A stretch of 64,000 nucleotides of DNA from Pusillimonas sp. DMV24BSW_D. GTDB lineage: Bacteria > Pseudomonadota > Gammaproteobacteria > Burkholderiales > Burkholderiaceae_B. Positions 27,637 to 36,297 of this stretch are shown here, in pieces. The position numbers were made by a program, and so were the translations under genes. The stretch's first letter is position 1. Every line of letters starts with the position of its first letter. The DNA is taken from positions 1,054,001 to 1,118,000 of the forward strand of contig NZ_CP049990.1 in assembly GCF_011388195.1 (NCBI RefSeq). Direction: 5' to 3'. The notes beneath the pieces were generated by a model. The model did no database searches and was not told the origin of the DNA. It saw only the letters and a program-made list of their open reading frames with translations.

Positions 27637-28569
27637 TTAAAGGCGCTCTTCCGGCGGCCCCTGAATGGAAGTGGCAAACAGGTTGAAAATGAGTTGCCGA
27701 AGCCATTGGTTGCCCGGGTCACGATGATACCGGGCATGCCAGAACAGGTTGATTTCCACTTTTGGCAAATCAATCGGATGCGCAACATAACTCAAGCTCA
27801 AAGGGCTTGCATACCGTAAGGCATAGAGTTCCGGAACGGTGGCAATCATGTCTGAGGTTTGCACAATGTGGCCAACAGCCACAAAGTGTGGAACAAGCAG
27901 ACGGATGCGGCGTTTGCCCGTTCCGCTCTCGATTATTTCGTCGGCCCGGTCGTGCCCTGTTCCTTCCGAAACAACGCGCACGTGTTCCGAAGCGAAAAAC
28001 TCGCGCCTGGTAATCGCACCTTTGTCTAACGCATGCCCTTTGCGAAACATACAAACATAACGTTGCAGGAAAAGTCGTTGTTGATGAAATCCGGTAATCA
28101 ATTGAGGAAGAAGGCCGATGGCCAGGTCCACCTGCCCGGCCTCCATGGCTTCTCGCAGGCTGCCGCGATGGTCACGAACAGTGCTAAGAGTAACGTCAGG
28201 TGCAATTTCGTCCAATGCGGCCATCAAGCGGGGAAGGAACTCAATTTCACCCAGATCGCTCATGCCGATAATGAATTTACGCCGACTTTCGTAGGGGCGA
28301 AACTCAGACTGTTGATTCAGTGTTTCATACAAAAGCTCAAGCGCGTGGTTTACAGGTTCCGCCATGGCACTGGCGTACGGCGTGGGCATCATGCCTTTTG
28401 GAGTGCGAATAAACAAGTCGTCTCGGGTCAGCTGGCGCAAACGCTTCAGCGAATGGCTGACTGCGGGCTGGCTCAGCCCCAAACGTTCCGCCGCAGCCGA
28501 TACGCTGCGCTCCACGAGAAGTTCCCGGAACACCAAAAGAAGATTCAAATCAACGTCTTTGAGTTCCAT
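27637..28569 (-). CDS. LysR family regulator, NahR/NagR-like
   Basis: A 310-residue LysR regulator. The HTH is LLLVFRELLVERSVSAAAERLGLSQPAVSHSLKRLR (about residues 10-46), followed by DLFIRTPKGMMPTPYA, a pattern typical of the NahR/NagR/NodD subgroup; NahR and NagR answer to salicylate. It is divergent from the salicylate-5-hydroxylase-like operon and shares a 136-base promoter region that contains a NahR-box-like repeat. It therefore most likely activates that operon in the presence of substrate or product. It is convergent with the first binding-protein gene. Confidence 0.9.
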   Translation of the reverse strand: MELKDVDLNLLLVFRELLVERSVSAAAERLGLSQPAVSHSLKRLRQLTRDDLFIRTPKGMMPTPYASAMAEPVNHALELLYETLNQQSEFRPYESRRKFIIGMSDLGEIEFLPRLMAALDEIAPDVTLSTVRDHRGSLREAMEAGQVDLAIGLLPQLITGFHQQRLFLQRYVCMFRKGHALDKGAITRREFFASEHVRVVSEGTGHDRADEIIESGTGKRRIRLLVPHFVAVGHIVQTSDMIATVPELYALRYASPLSLSYVAHPIDLPKVEINLFWHARYHRDPGNQWLRQLIFNLFATSIQGPPEERL

Positions 28570-28570
28570 T

Positions 28571-28590
28571 ATTCACCCTATGAATATTCA
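28571..28590. promoter_or_regulatory. Candidate LysR box upstream of the oxygenase operon
   Basis: ATTCA-CCCTA-TGAAT (28571-28585) is a 5-bp inverted repeat with the T-N11-A form of LysR sites, and overlaps a perfect palindrome TGAATATTCA (28581-28590). It resembles the published NahR site (ATTCACGCT-N2-TGAT). It is about 65 bases upstream of the start point predicted from the TATACT at 28631-28636, the usual place for a LysR recognition site. It also abuts the LysR gene's own start. Confidence 0.6.
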
Positions 28591-28630
28591 TAATTAATTA
28601 AATTCTATAGGTAAATGGTAATGCCTTCTT

Positions 28631-28636
28631 TATACT
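28631..28636 (+). promoter_or_regulatory. -10 element (TATACT) of the oxygenase operon
   Basis: TATACT lies 70 bases before the ATG at 28706 with no recognisable -35 hexamer at the right distance, as expected of an activator-dependent promoter. It lies in the divergent gap with the NahR-like regulator. Confidence 0.45.
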
Positions 28637-28705
28637 TTTTGGTTCACGCTGATTTAATGCTGCCGCCAATCGAGAACAATGGCATTTGCAGCCAAGGAGA
28701 GAACA

Positions 28706-29968
28706 ATGAATCAGGTTCCTGAAGTGTTTCCCAAAAATCCGAAATGGGAAGGAGAAGGTAAAAGTCGTATTCCTTTTTGGGCCTACACCGACTCGGATAT
28801 TTACAAGCGCGAGTTGGAGCGTTTGTTCTACAAAAACCATTGGTGTTACGTGGGGCTGGAAGCCGAAGTCCCGAATCCCGGCGATTTCAAGCGTACCGTC
28901 ATTGGAGAGCGCTCCGTCATCATGACGCGTGATCTCGACGGTGAAATTAATGTCATTGAAAACGTCTGTGCGCATCGCGGCATGCAGTTCTGTAGAAAGC
29001 GCCATGGCAATGCCAAGGAGATGGTGTGCCCGTATCACCAGTGGAACTACAGTTTGAAAGGTGATTTGCAAGGCGTGCCGTTTTTGCGTGGGGTAAAGCG
29101 CGACGGGCAGGTGCAGGGCGGTATGCCCAAAGAGTTTAAAACTAAAGAACACAGCCTGAATAAGCTTAAGGTGGCCACGCGTGGTGGGGTTGTGTTTGCT
29201 TCTTTCGACCACGATATCGAAAGTTTTGAAGATTTTCTCGGGCCCGAAATTCTTCATTATTTCGACCGCCTTTTTAATGGTCGGCAGCTGAAGATACTAG
29301 GTTATAACCGCCAGCGTATCCCAGGTAACTGGAAGCTGATGCAGGAAAACATTAAAGATCCTTACCACCCAGGTTTGCTGCATACTTGGTTCATTACTTA
29401 TGGTTTGTGGCGGGCCGATAATAAATCCGCCTTGCGCATGGATGATCAGCATCGTCATGCTGCAATGATTTCCACGCGTGGCAATGCGCAAACAAAAAAT
29501 GAGGTAACCACGGGCATTACCAGTTTTAAAGAGTCGATGGAAATCAACGACAAGCGCTTGCTCGATATCGTGCATGAAGACTGGTGGGGTGAGCCCACGG
29601 CGGTCATGATGACGATCTTCCCCAGCGTGATTTTCCAGCAGCAGGTGAACAGTGTTTCCACACGCCATATTCAGCCCGATGGGCATGGGTCTTTCGATTT
29701 CGTATGGACGCATTTCGGCTTCGAGGATGACACGCCTGAAATGACGCAACGCCGTCTGATTCAGGCCAATTTATTCGGTCCGGCTGGTTTCGTTTCCGCC
29801 GATGACGGCGAAGTGATCGAGTTCTCGCAATCGGGGTTCGAGCAAAAACCCTACCATCGTGCGCTTGCAGAGCTTGGTGGTTACGACGCCGAAAACACCG
29901 AACATATGGTGACGGAAACCCTGATCCGGGGTATGTATGAATACTGGCGCAAAGTCATGGAGATTTAA
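28706..29968 (+). CDS. Rieske dioxygenase large subunit, salicylate-5-hydroxylase-like
   Basis: Large oxygenase subunit of 420 residues. The Rieske site is Cys88-x-His90 and Cys108-x2-His111 (CAHRG...CPYHQW). The mononuclear iron site is KDPYHPGLLH, with Asp218, His221 and His226. Segments such as WEGEGKSRIPFWAYTDSD and GNWKLMQENIKDPYHPGLLH closely recall NagG (salicylate 5-hydroxylase) and related anthranilate dioxygenases, judged from memory of those sequences. The ATG at 28706 has AAGGAGAG just upstream; the frame is open earlier without a good start. The small subunit follows 2 bases after the stop and the ferredoxin 7 bases after that. A ferredoxin reductase gene is missing from the operon. 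Confidence 0.92.
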   Translation: MNQVPEVFPKNPKWEGEGKSRIPFWAYTDSDIYKRELERLFYKNHWCYVGLEAEVPNPGDFKRTVIGERSVIMTRDLDGEINVIENVCAHRGMQFCRKRHGNAKEMVCPYHQWNYSLKGDLQGVPFLRGVKRDGQVQGGMPKEFKTKEHSLNKLKVATRGGVVFASFDHDIESFEDFLGPEILHYFDRLFNGRQLKILGYNRQRIPGNWKLMQENIKDPYHPGLLHTWFITYGLWRADNKSALRMDDQHRHAAMISTRGNAQTKNEVTTGITSFKESMEINDKRLLDIVHEDWWGEPTAVMMTIFPSVIFQQQVNSVSTRHIQPDGHGSFDFVWTHFGFEDDTPEMTQRRLIQANLFGPAGFVSADDGEVIEFSQSGFEQKPYHRALAELGGYDAENTEHMVTETLIRGMYEYWRKVMEI

Positions 29969-29970
29969 TC

Positions 29971-30441
29971 ATGGACCTGCAAACGTTTATTGCTTTGAAC
30001 AAACTCTATGCCGATTACGCTGCGACTATTGATGCAGAAGACTGGGATGGCTGGTCGGAGTACTTTGTTGAAGACTGTGAGTATAAAGTGCAGCCACGCG
30101 AAAACTTCGAGCGCGGCTTTCCGCTCGCAACGATGTGGTTTATTAGTAAAGGGATGTTGAAAGATCGGGCTTTCGGTATTTCGGAGACCTTGTTTCACGA
30201 TCCTTATTATCAGCGCCATGTCGTTGGAGCCCCCCGCATTCTTAGTGCGGAAAACGGTGAGATTCACTCAGAGGCGAACTATGCCGTATTCCGTACGAAA
30301 TTGAACGGCGAGTCCACTGTCTTTAATGTGGGTCGCTACATCGATCGAATCGTACAAACCGATGAAGGCTTGAAATTCAAGTCACGCTTTTGTATCTACG
30401 ATTCCGAAATGATTGCTAACTCATTAATTTATCCAGTTTGA
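29971..30441 (+). CDS. Ring-hydroxylating oxygenase small subunit
   Basis: The 156-residue beta subunit of the same oxygenase, of the SnoaL/NTF2-like fold. [44 protein letters not shown] at the start and [26 protein letters not shown] at the end match small subunits of the NagH type. Beta subunits are mainly structural and shape the hetero-oligomer. It is tightly packed between the large subunit and the ferredoxin. Confidence 0.9.
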   Translation: MDLQTFIALNKLYADYAATIDAEDWDGWSEYFVEDCEYKVQPRENFERGFPLATMWFISKGMLKDRAFGISETLFHDPYYQRHVVGAPRILSAENGEIHSEANYAVFRTKLNGESTVFNVGRYIDRIVQTDEGLKFKSRFCIYDSEMIANSLIYPV

Positions 30442-30448
30442 GGTTTGT

Positions 30449-30769
30449 ATGGCAGATAACAATTGGGTCGACGTTCTTGATTCCGGGGCGTTACCTGAAG
30501 ACGACGTGATTGGCGTGGAGGTTCAAGGCCGCGATATTGCAATCTATGAATGCGAAGGCGAGTATTTCGCAACCGATAACATCTGTACTCATGGACACGC
30601 TCGTTTGTGTGACGGCTTTCTGGAAGATGGTGAAATCGAGTGTCCCTTGCATCAAGGCCGCTTCGATATTCGCACGGGAAAAGCCCTATGTGAGCCTCTT
30701 ACAGAGGATATCCGGTCTTATCCCGTTAAGGTGGAACAAGGCCGGGTATGGCTTCAGCTTGAACAGTAA
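30449..30769 (+). CDS. Rieske ferredoxin of the oxygenase
   Basis: A 106-residue Rieske-type [2Fe-2S] ferredoxin that should pass electrons to the large subunit. The cluster ligands are Cys46-x-His48 and Cys65-x2-His68 (CTHGHA...CPLHQG). It resembles the NagAb/NahAb ferredoxins. A reductase (NagAa/NahAa-type) is needed to feed it, and none is visible in this window, so it must be supplied from elsewhere. A 134-base gap with no recognised signal follows before livH. Confidence 0.93.
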   Translation: MADNNWVDVLDSGALPEDDVIGVEVQGRDIAIYECEGEYFATDNICTHGHARLCDGFLEDGEIECPLHQGRFDIRTGKALCEPLTEDIRSYPVKVEQGRVWLQLEQ

Positions 30770-30903
30770 GTATTAATAGGATTAATAGACTTGGTCCTCG
30801 GTATTCTTCTACACTGAGGCCGCATAAATTAATCACCAAATAAACGGCCGTTGTATCTGAACTTATTAAAACAACACAGCGGCCCACCAAAGGACGAGAC
30901 AAA

Positions 30904-31827
30904 ATGTTGAGTGCAATGCTGGTGTTTTCCCAGTTGCTCAACGGTCTGCAATATGGCGTTTTGCTATTTTTGCTTGCGGCCGGTTTGACGCTGGTTTTCG
31001 GCATCATGAGCTTTGTGAATCTGGCTCATGGGGCTTTGTACATGATGGGCGCTTATTTCGCCGCCCTGACTTTCAAACATACCGAATCTTTAACGTTGGC
31101 ATTCGCGGCGGCGGTGTTCGGCAGTATTCTGCTGGGCATTGTGCTTGAGCGTCTGGCGGTGTCCAAATTGTATTCGCGTGATCACCTAGACCATGTGCTG
31201 GTAACGTTTGGGCTTGTGCTGTTTTTCAATGAAGTCGTTCAGATTCTTTGGGGCACGCAACCCTACTTCCTGCCGGTGCCGGGTTGGCTCGACAGCACCA
31301 TTAGTATTTTTGGGGTGACTTACCCTGCCTATCGTTTCGCCATTATTGTGGTGGGATTGCTTGTTGCGGTGGGCGCCCATGCCTTAATTCATCGCACTCG
31401 TCTGGGCATGCTCATTCGGGCCGGTTCGGTCAATCCACGTATGGTGGGGGCTTTGGGCGTCAATATCAAGTTTTTGAATGCCTTGTTATTTGCGTTGGGT
31501 GCCGGTTTGGCCGGGCTGGCCGGCGTCATGGCCAGCCCGATTCTGGCCATTCAGTCGGGCATGGGTGATCACGTGCTTATTACCACTTTGGTTGTGATTG
31601 TCATTGGTGGTATCGGCTCGGTTAGTGGCGCGTTTTATGCCGCTTTAATTGTCGGGGTGGTCGATACCCTGGGAAGGGCCTTTCTGCCTCTTATATTCAG
31701 AGGCTTCATGGAGCGAGATTTGGCTAATGCGGCAGGCCCGGCAGTGGCTTCCATGCTGATTTACGTGTTGATGGCGGTGGTGCTGGCCATGCGTCCTCAC
31801 GGTTTGTTTGCACCAAACAGGGGCTGA
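30904..31827 (+). CDS. ABC transporter permease, LivH family
   Basis: A 307-residue inner-membrane permease with about eight hydrophobic segments. It starts LNGLQYGVLLFLLAAGLTLVFGIMSFVNLAHGALYMMGAYFA, the classic LivH opening. The conserved EAA-like cytoplasmic loop is around RTRLGMLIRAGSVNPRMVGALGVN. It forms a heterodimer with the LivM-type protein that follows 3 bases later. The gene group livHMGF is tightly packed and probably transcribed with, or just behind, the oxygenase genes. Confidence 0.93.
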   Translation: MLSAMLVFSQLLNGLQYGVLLFLLAAGLTLVFGIMSFVNLAHGALYMMGAYFAALTFKHTESLTLAFAAAVFGSILLGIVLERLAVSKLYSRDHLDHVLVTFGLVLFFNEVVQILWGTQPYFLPVPGWLDSTISIFGVTYPAYRFAIIVVGLLVAVGAHALIHRTRLGMLIRAGSVNPRMVGALGVNIKFLNALLFALGAGLAGLAGVMASPILAIQSGMGDHVLITTLVVIVIGGIGSVSGAFYAALIVGVVDTLGRAFLPLIFRGFMERDLANAAGPAVASMLIYVLMAVVLAMRPHGLFAPNRG

Positions 31828-31830
31828 GGC

Positions 31831-32838
31831 ATGACCAATACATTCAAGCTTAATTTCAACCGGCTGTTGCCGTTCATTATTTTTGCCGGTTTGGTGGTGG
31901 TGCCTTTTTGGGGCTATGCCACCGACAGTAGTTTTTATGTGGCATTCTTCGCGCGCGTCATGATTTATGCGATTGCCGCTGTGGCCTTGAACCTGGCGTT
32001 GGGATACGGTGGGTTGATTAGTTTGGGGCATGCGCTGTTCATGGGTTTGGGCGCTTATAGCGTTGCGATTCCTGCTTTCTACGGGATCGATAACGGCTGG
32101 TTGCAATTGCTTATTTGTATCAGCAGTTGTGCCGTTATTGGCTATATAACCGGCGCAATCAGTTTGCGCACGACCGGTATCGGTTTCATCATGATTACCC
32201 TGGCTTTTGCGCAAATGGGGTATTTCCTATTTGTGAGCTTGAAAGTGTACGGCGGCGATGATGGAACCAGTATCGCCAATACCAGCCAAATGCTGGGCTT
32301 GAACCTGGGAGACATTTACACGGTTTATGTGGTTGCGTTCCTGGTGCTTATTCTCTCGGTTTGGTGGATGGCGCGGTTACGTGCCTCCCCGTTTGGCATG
32401 GTCATTCGGGGTGCTCGACAAAACGCGCGCAGGGTGAATGCAATCGGGTTCCCCGCCCGCCGCTATCTTATCGGGGCATATGTTCTGTCCGCAGTGCTCT
32501 GCGGTATTGCCGGGTTCCTGCTGGCTAATCTGAATGCCTTTGCCTCACCTTCGTTGATGTCATGGATTATTTCCGGCGATCTCGTGGTCATGCTGGTCTT
32601 GGGCGGAATGGGTAGTGTTTTAGGGCCGTTATATGGCGCGTTTGCGTTCCTGGGGCTGGAAGAGATCTTGAAAATGATCACGACGCACTGGCTGGCGTTG
32701 TTCGGTTTGGCTATTGTGTTTATTGGCTTAATGGGTAAAAAAGGTATTGTTGGATTCATGGATGACCTGACATCCTGGTGCCGGCCTGGTGCCGGAAAGA
32801 ACGGTACGGCTAGCGCAACTGAAAAGGAGGCGTCATGA
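31831..32838 (+). CDS. ABC transporter permease, LivM family
   Basis: A 335-residue permease with a long hydrophobic pattern, YAIAAVALNLALGYGGLISLGHALFMGLGAY near residue 50 and SPFGMVIRGARQNARRVNAIGFPARRY as the ATPase-contacting loop. It is the partner of the LivH protein upstream. Its stop overlaps the start of the ATPase gene by 4 bases. The C-terminal tail is charged and cytoplasmic. Confidence 0.93.
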   Translation: MTNTFKLNFNRLLPFIIFAGLVVVPFWGYATDSSFYVAFFARVMIYAIAAVALNLALGYGGLISLGHALFMGLGAYSVAIPAFYGIDNGWLQLLICISSCAVIGYITGAISLRTTGIGFIMITLAFAQMGYFLFVSLKVYGGDDGTSIANTSQMLGLNLGDIYTVYVVAFLVLILSVWWMARLRASPFGMVIRGARQNARRVNAIGFPARRYLIGAYVLSAVLCGIAGFLLANLNAFASPSLMSWIISGDLVVMLVLGGMGSVLGPLYGAFAFLGLEEILKMITTHWLALFGLAIVFIGLMGKKGIVGFMDDLTSWCRPGAGKNGTASATEKEAS

Positions 32839-33602
32839 CAACGATTGCCATGCAGACACAAGGTCTGGTGAAGCGTTTTGGCGGCTTGTTGGTAACGGAT
32901 TCCGTTTCGCTCGATTTGCGGCAAGGTGAATTGCATGCCGTTATCGGTCCGAATGGAGCGGGTAAAACCACATTAATTAATCAGTTAACCGGTGAGCTCT
33001 TTTCCGACCAGGGCGAAATTATGTTTGGCGGCCGGGAGATTACTTCATTGCCGATATCCGAACGGGCGCGGCTGGGGTTGTTGCGCTCGTATCAGATTAC
33101 TTCTATTTTTGAAGAATTTTCCGTTCTTGAAAATGTGGTTCTGGCGGCAATGGGTGCCAAAGAGCACGGCTTTTATTTTTGGAAGCCGTTATTAAGTTGG
33201 GGCCGACATGTGCAAACCGCAAATGACGCGTTGAAGATCACCAATTTGGTTGACAGGGCGCAGGCTTGTGCCGCCGAGTTGGCCTATGGTGAGCGGCGCC
33301 AGCTTGAGTTGGCCATGGCGCTGGCTGCAAAGCCCCAGGTTTTGTTGCTGGATGAACCTATGGCAGGGATGAGTCCGCAAGAATCCGCCGATGTCATTGA
33401 GATGCTGAAAAGGCTCAAGAAAACGCATTCCATTTTGCTGATCGAGCATGACATGGATGCGGTTTTTGCCTTGGCGGACCGCATTACTGTGCTGGTTTAC
33501 GGCAAAGTGCTGCGCACCGGCACACCCGATGAGATTCGAAATGATCCCGAAGTGAAGTCAGTTTATTTGGGCGATGAAATTACAGAGCAGGCGGCAACAT
33601 GA
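32835..33602 (+). CDS. ABC transporter ATPase, LivG family
   Basis: A 255-residue ATPase with Walker A GPNGAGKTT (about residues 37-45), the LivG-type signature LAYGERRQLELAMAL, Walker B VLLLDEPMAGMSP and the switch IEHDMD. All catalytic motifs are intact. It pairs with the LivF-type ATPase downstream (4-base overlap), whose Walker A is altered. Confidence 0.94.
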   Translation: MTTIAMQTQGLVKRFGGLLVTDSVSLDLRQGELHAVIGPNGAGKTTLINQLTGELFSDQGEIMFGGREITSLPISERARLGLLRSYQITSIFEEFSVLENVVLAAMGAKEHGFYFWKPLLSWGRHVQTANDALKITNLVDRAQACAAELAYGERRQLELAMALAAKPQVLLLDEPMAGMSPQESADVIEMLKRLKKTHSILLIEHDMDAVFALADRITVLVYGKVLRTGTPDEIRNDPEVKSVYLGDEITEQAAT

Positions 33603-34312
33603 GTCGTTTATTATCAGTACAAGACATCCAGGCTTCTTATGGACACGCTCAGGCCCTATTCGGGGTCTCATTCGATGTCGACGCGGGTGAGGTTGTAACG
33701 CTGCTGGGGCGCAACGGTATGGGGCGTTCAACCGCCATCAAGTGCTTGTTCGGCTTGCTCCCGGTATCGGCCGGGTCAATTGCTTTCAGAGATCAGCCCG
33801 TACACGCGTTGCCCTCATACAGCATCGCCCGGTTGGGCCTGGGTTTGGTGCCCGAAGGGCGTCAAGTGTTTCCCAATTTGTCGGTTGAAGAGAACTTGGT
33901 CGCAACAGCCCGTGCGCCGGTTGATGCTGCGATCGAGCCTTGGACGCTTAAACGTATATATGGGTTTTTCCCTCGGCTCGAAGAACGTAAATCGAACCTG
34001 GGTAGTCAGTTGTCGGGCGGAGAGCAGCAAATGCTGGCAATAGGCCGCGCCCTGATGACTAACCCGCGTCTTTTGGTGCTGGACGAGGCGACCGAAGGGC
34101 TGGCGCCTATCGTTCGTGCCGAAATCTGGCAGGCGCTGACCGCGCTCAAGAAAGAAGGCGTGTCGCAAATTGTGGTGGATAAAAACGTCAGTGCCCTGAC
34201 TACATTCGCCGATCGACACTATATTCTGGAAAAAGGCCGGGTTGTATGGAGCGGCACGAATGCCGATTTGAAGCAGAACCCCGACATCGTGCATCAATAC
34301 ATGGGGGTTTAA
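33599..34312 (+). CDS. ABC transporter ATPase, LivF family, with Walker A Lys replaced by Arg
   Basis: A 237-residue LivF-type ATPase. The signature LSGGEQQML and Walker B LLVLDEATEGLAP are normal, but Walker A reads GRNGMGRST: the usual Lys is Arg (codon CGT near base 33725). The switch region reads VVDKNV, without His, as in some LivF relatives. An Arg there often weakens ATP hydrolysis, so this transporter may run mainly on the LivG site; that is inference. Last gene of the liv group, with a LysR gene 7 bases downstream. Confidence 0.92.
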   Translation: MSRLLSVQDIQASYGHAQALFGVSFDVDAGEVVTLLGRNGMGRSTAIKCLFGLLPVSAGSIAFRDQPVHALPSYSIARLGLGLVPEGRQVFPNLSVEENLVATARAPVDAAIEPWTLKRIYGFFPRLEERKSNLGSQLSGGEQQMLAIGRALMTNPRLLVLDEATEGLAPIVRAEIWQALTALKKEGVSQIVVDKNVSALTTFADRHYILEKGRVVWSGTNADLKQNPDIVHQYMGV

Positions 34313-34319
34313 AGTTTCG

Positions 34320-35225
34320 ATGAAAGACCTGAATCTGCTCTACGTTTTTGAAGCGATGTGGCGCGACAGGTCTGTGACTCAAGCCGCCGACAACCTGGGT
34401 GTTACCCAGGCGGCGGTTAGTAGTGCTCTGAAGCGTTTGCGACTTGAGTACGGCGACAAGCTTTTTACTCAGGTAGGGCGACGTATGGAACCGACTCCTT
34501 ACGCCGTCGAGCTGGCTCAGCCCCTAATGGGGGCGTTGGCAATGGTGCGCAAGGCGTCGAACGTCCATACCCCATTCGATCCTACCGCAGCACGTCGTCA
34601 ATTCACCATTCGTACACGGGATATCGGTGAGGTCGTGTACTTCCCTCGTATTCTGCAAGAAGTGACCAAAGTTGCTCCTGGCGTGCGCATCCGCACCACC
34701 TTCCAGCCGATTGATGACACGCTGAGCGGTTTGGCTACGGGGCGCATTGACCTGGCCTTGGGTTTCTTGCCGTCTCTTGAAACAGCCATCCACCGAAAAG
34801 TATTGTTTAAACAATATTATGTTTGCGTCATGCGCAAGGGTCATCCGCTGGCTAATAAGAAGCTCACTCACGACCTGTTTCGACGGCAGCACCATTTATT
34901 GGTGGAGTATTCCGGTAGCGGCCATCTGGTTATTGAGAAGGCTTTGATTGAGGCGGGCGCGCGCAACAACATCAAACTAAGACTGCCTCAGTACCTGTCT
35001 GCGCCCCATTTTATTATTTCGTCGGATATGGTGTGGTGCGCGCCGGTGCTTTTGGCGGAAACGCTGGCGCAGCATTACGACTTGGTGATCAAGCCGGTGC
35101 CGCTGGAGTTGCCTACTTTTGAGATTGCACTTTATTGGCATGATCGGTTTCATCGTGACCCGGCCAATAAGTGGTTGCGTGAGTTAATTGCCCAAATTTA
35201 TGGGGCTACATTGGCGGGAAACTAA
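34320..35225 (+). CDS. LysR family regulator, second NahR/NodD-like copy
   Basis: A 301-residue LysR regulator of the same subgroup as the one at 27637. The HTH is LLYVFEAMWRDRSVTQAADNLGVTQAAVSSALKRLR (about residues 5-41), followed by KLFTQVGRRMEPTPYA. It starts 7 bases after livF and is probably cotranscribed with the transporter. A palindrome 69-89 bases after its stop, in front of the five-gene cassette, is a candidate target. The C-terminal IALYWHDRFHRDPANKWLREL is shared with NahR-like proteins. Confidence 0.9.
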   Translation: MKDLNLLYVFEAMWRDRSVTQAADNLGVTQAAVSSALKRLRLEYGDKLFTQVGRRMEPTPYAVELAQPLMGALAMVRKASNVHTPFDPTAARRQFTIRTRDIGEVVYFPRILQEVTKVAPGVRIRTTFQPIDDTLSGLATGRIDLALGFLPSLETAIHRKVLFKQYYVCVMRKGHPLANKKLTHDLFRRQHHLLVEYSGSGHLVIEKALIEAGARNNIKLRLPQYLSAPHFIISSDMVWCAPVLLAETLAQHYDLVIKPVPLELPTFEIALYWHDRFHRDPANKWLRELIAQIYGATLAGN

Positions 35226-35293
35226 GCCGTACGGTGTTTTTCCAAGTGGCTATAAGTCCGCTCCAATAATTTCTGCAAGGCTCGACCACTCAA

Positions 35294-35314
35294 TGTATAA
35301 ATGGTGTTTATACA
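35294..35314. promoter_or_regulatory. Palindromic operator upstream of the five-gene cassette
   Basis: TGTATAAA (35294-35301) and TTTATACA (35307-35314) form a perfect 8-bp inverted repeat with a 5-base centre, about 80 bases before the GTG at 35395. The geometry fits a dimeric regulator. The LysR protein encoded immediately upstream is the simplest candidate to bind it. Confidence 0.6.
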
Positions 35315-35394
35315 TCATCATCAATCCGACGCTATAGCTTTGGCTCACCCTACTCTCTAGAATAAGCATTAAAGGAAAATACCAAGGAGACAAA

Positions 35395-36297
35395 GTGGCC
35401 AATTTACCCGAAGCAGTTGGGTTAATCGGTATTGGTCAGGTGGGTTTGCCGATGGCAACAAACCTGATTAAGTCCGGCGTTCGCGTAGTAGGCTATCGTC
35501 GTTCCGATACCCAGGCGTTTGTCGAGGCGGGTGGCGTGCTTGCTTCTTCACCTGTGCAGGTCGTTGAGCAAACAGACGTTGTCTTGTTATGCCTGCCCAA
35601 TGAACAGGCTGCGTCGCACGTTCTGGAAGGTGAGAACGGCATATTAAATTACCTTTCGACCTCCAAAATTCTGATAGAAACGGGAACCTATAGCAAAGAA
35701 TTCAAGCTGTCCCAGGCCCAGAAAATTCAAGGTAAAGGCGCGCGTTACCTGGAAGCGGAAATCAGCGGCTCTCCCCCCATGATCGCCGCGCGTAAAGCGT
35801 CTTTCTACGTTGGTGGAGACGAGCCCTTGTTCCGCGAGTGTGAACCGTTGCTGCGCGCCATTACCGACCAGTGCTTTTACTTGGGCCCGTTGGGGTCGGC
35901 GGTCTCGATGAAATTGATTGCCAACTATCTCTTGGCTATTCATACATTGTCTGCGGCAGAAGCGATGAACATGGGCAAACGGGCCGGATTCGACCCGCAC
36001 CTTGTTGCCAAAGTCATTCAAGCGGGGGCTGGGGCTTCCGCGATGTTTGGCGTGCGCGCACCGTTAATGGCAGAGCGTCGGTTCGACCCTGCGCCCGGAC
36101 CCTTTACGACCCTCGAGAAATATCTCGATCTGGGGCAGAAAATGGCGGATGATCTGGGGTGCGCTACACCGTTGTTTTCAGCCGCTGTGCCTTACTTTAA
36201 GCGCGCGTTCGACGAGGGCGTGCAGCATGAGGATATTGCTGCCGTCCTTAAGTTTCTTGAGGCGGATTCGCGTGACCAGAAGGTGGGGGAAAAATGA
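35395..36297 (+). CDS. 3-hydroxyisobutyrate-dehydrogenase-family oxidoreductase
   Basis: An NAD(P)-dependent dehydrogenase of 300 residues. The Rossmann motif is GLIGIGQVGLPMATNLIKSG and the catalytic Lys is in SMKLIANYLLAIHTLSAAEAM. The substrate loop, usually DAPVSGG, reads EAEISGSPP, so the substrate may differ from the classic one. The start is a GTG with AAGGAG 5 bases upstream. It leads a cassette with NIPSNAP, VOC dioxygenase, YciI and FAH genes, which suggests it oxidises or reduces an intermediate of the same breakdown route. Confidence 0.85.
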   Translation: MANLPEAVGLIGIGQVGLPMATNLIKSGVRVVGYRRSDTQAFVEAGGVLASSPVQVVEQTDVVLLCLPNEQAASHVLEGENGILNYLSTSKILIETGTYSKEFKLSQAQKIQGKGARYLEAEISGSPPMIAARKASFYVGGDEPLFRECEPLLRAITDQCFYLGPLGSAVSMKLIANYLLAIHTLSAAEAMNMGKRAGFDPHLVAKVIQAGAGASAMFGVRAPLMAERRFDPAPGPFTTLEKYLDLGQKMADDLGCATPLFSAAVPYFKRAFDEGVQHEDIAAVLKFLEADSRDQKVGEK

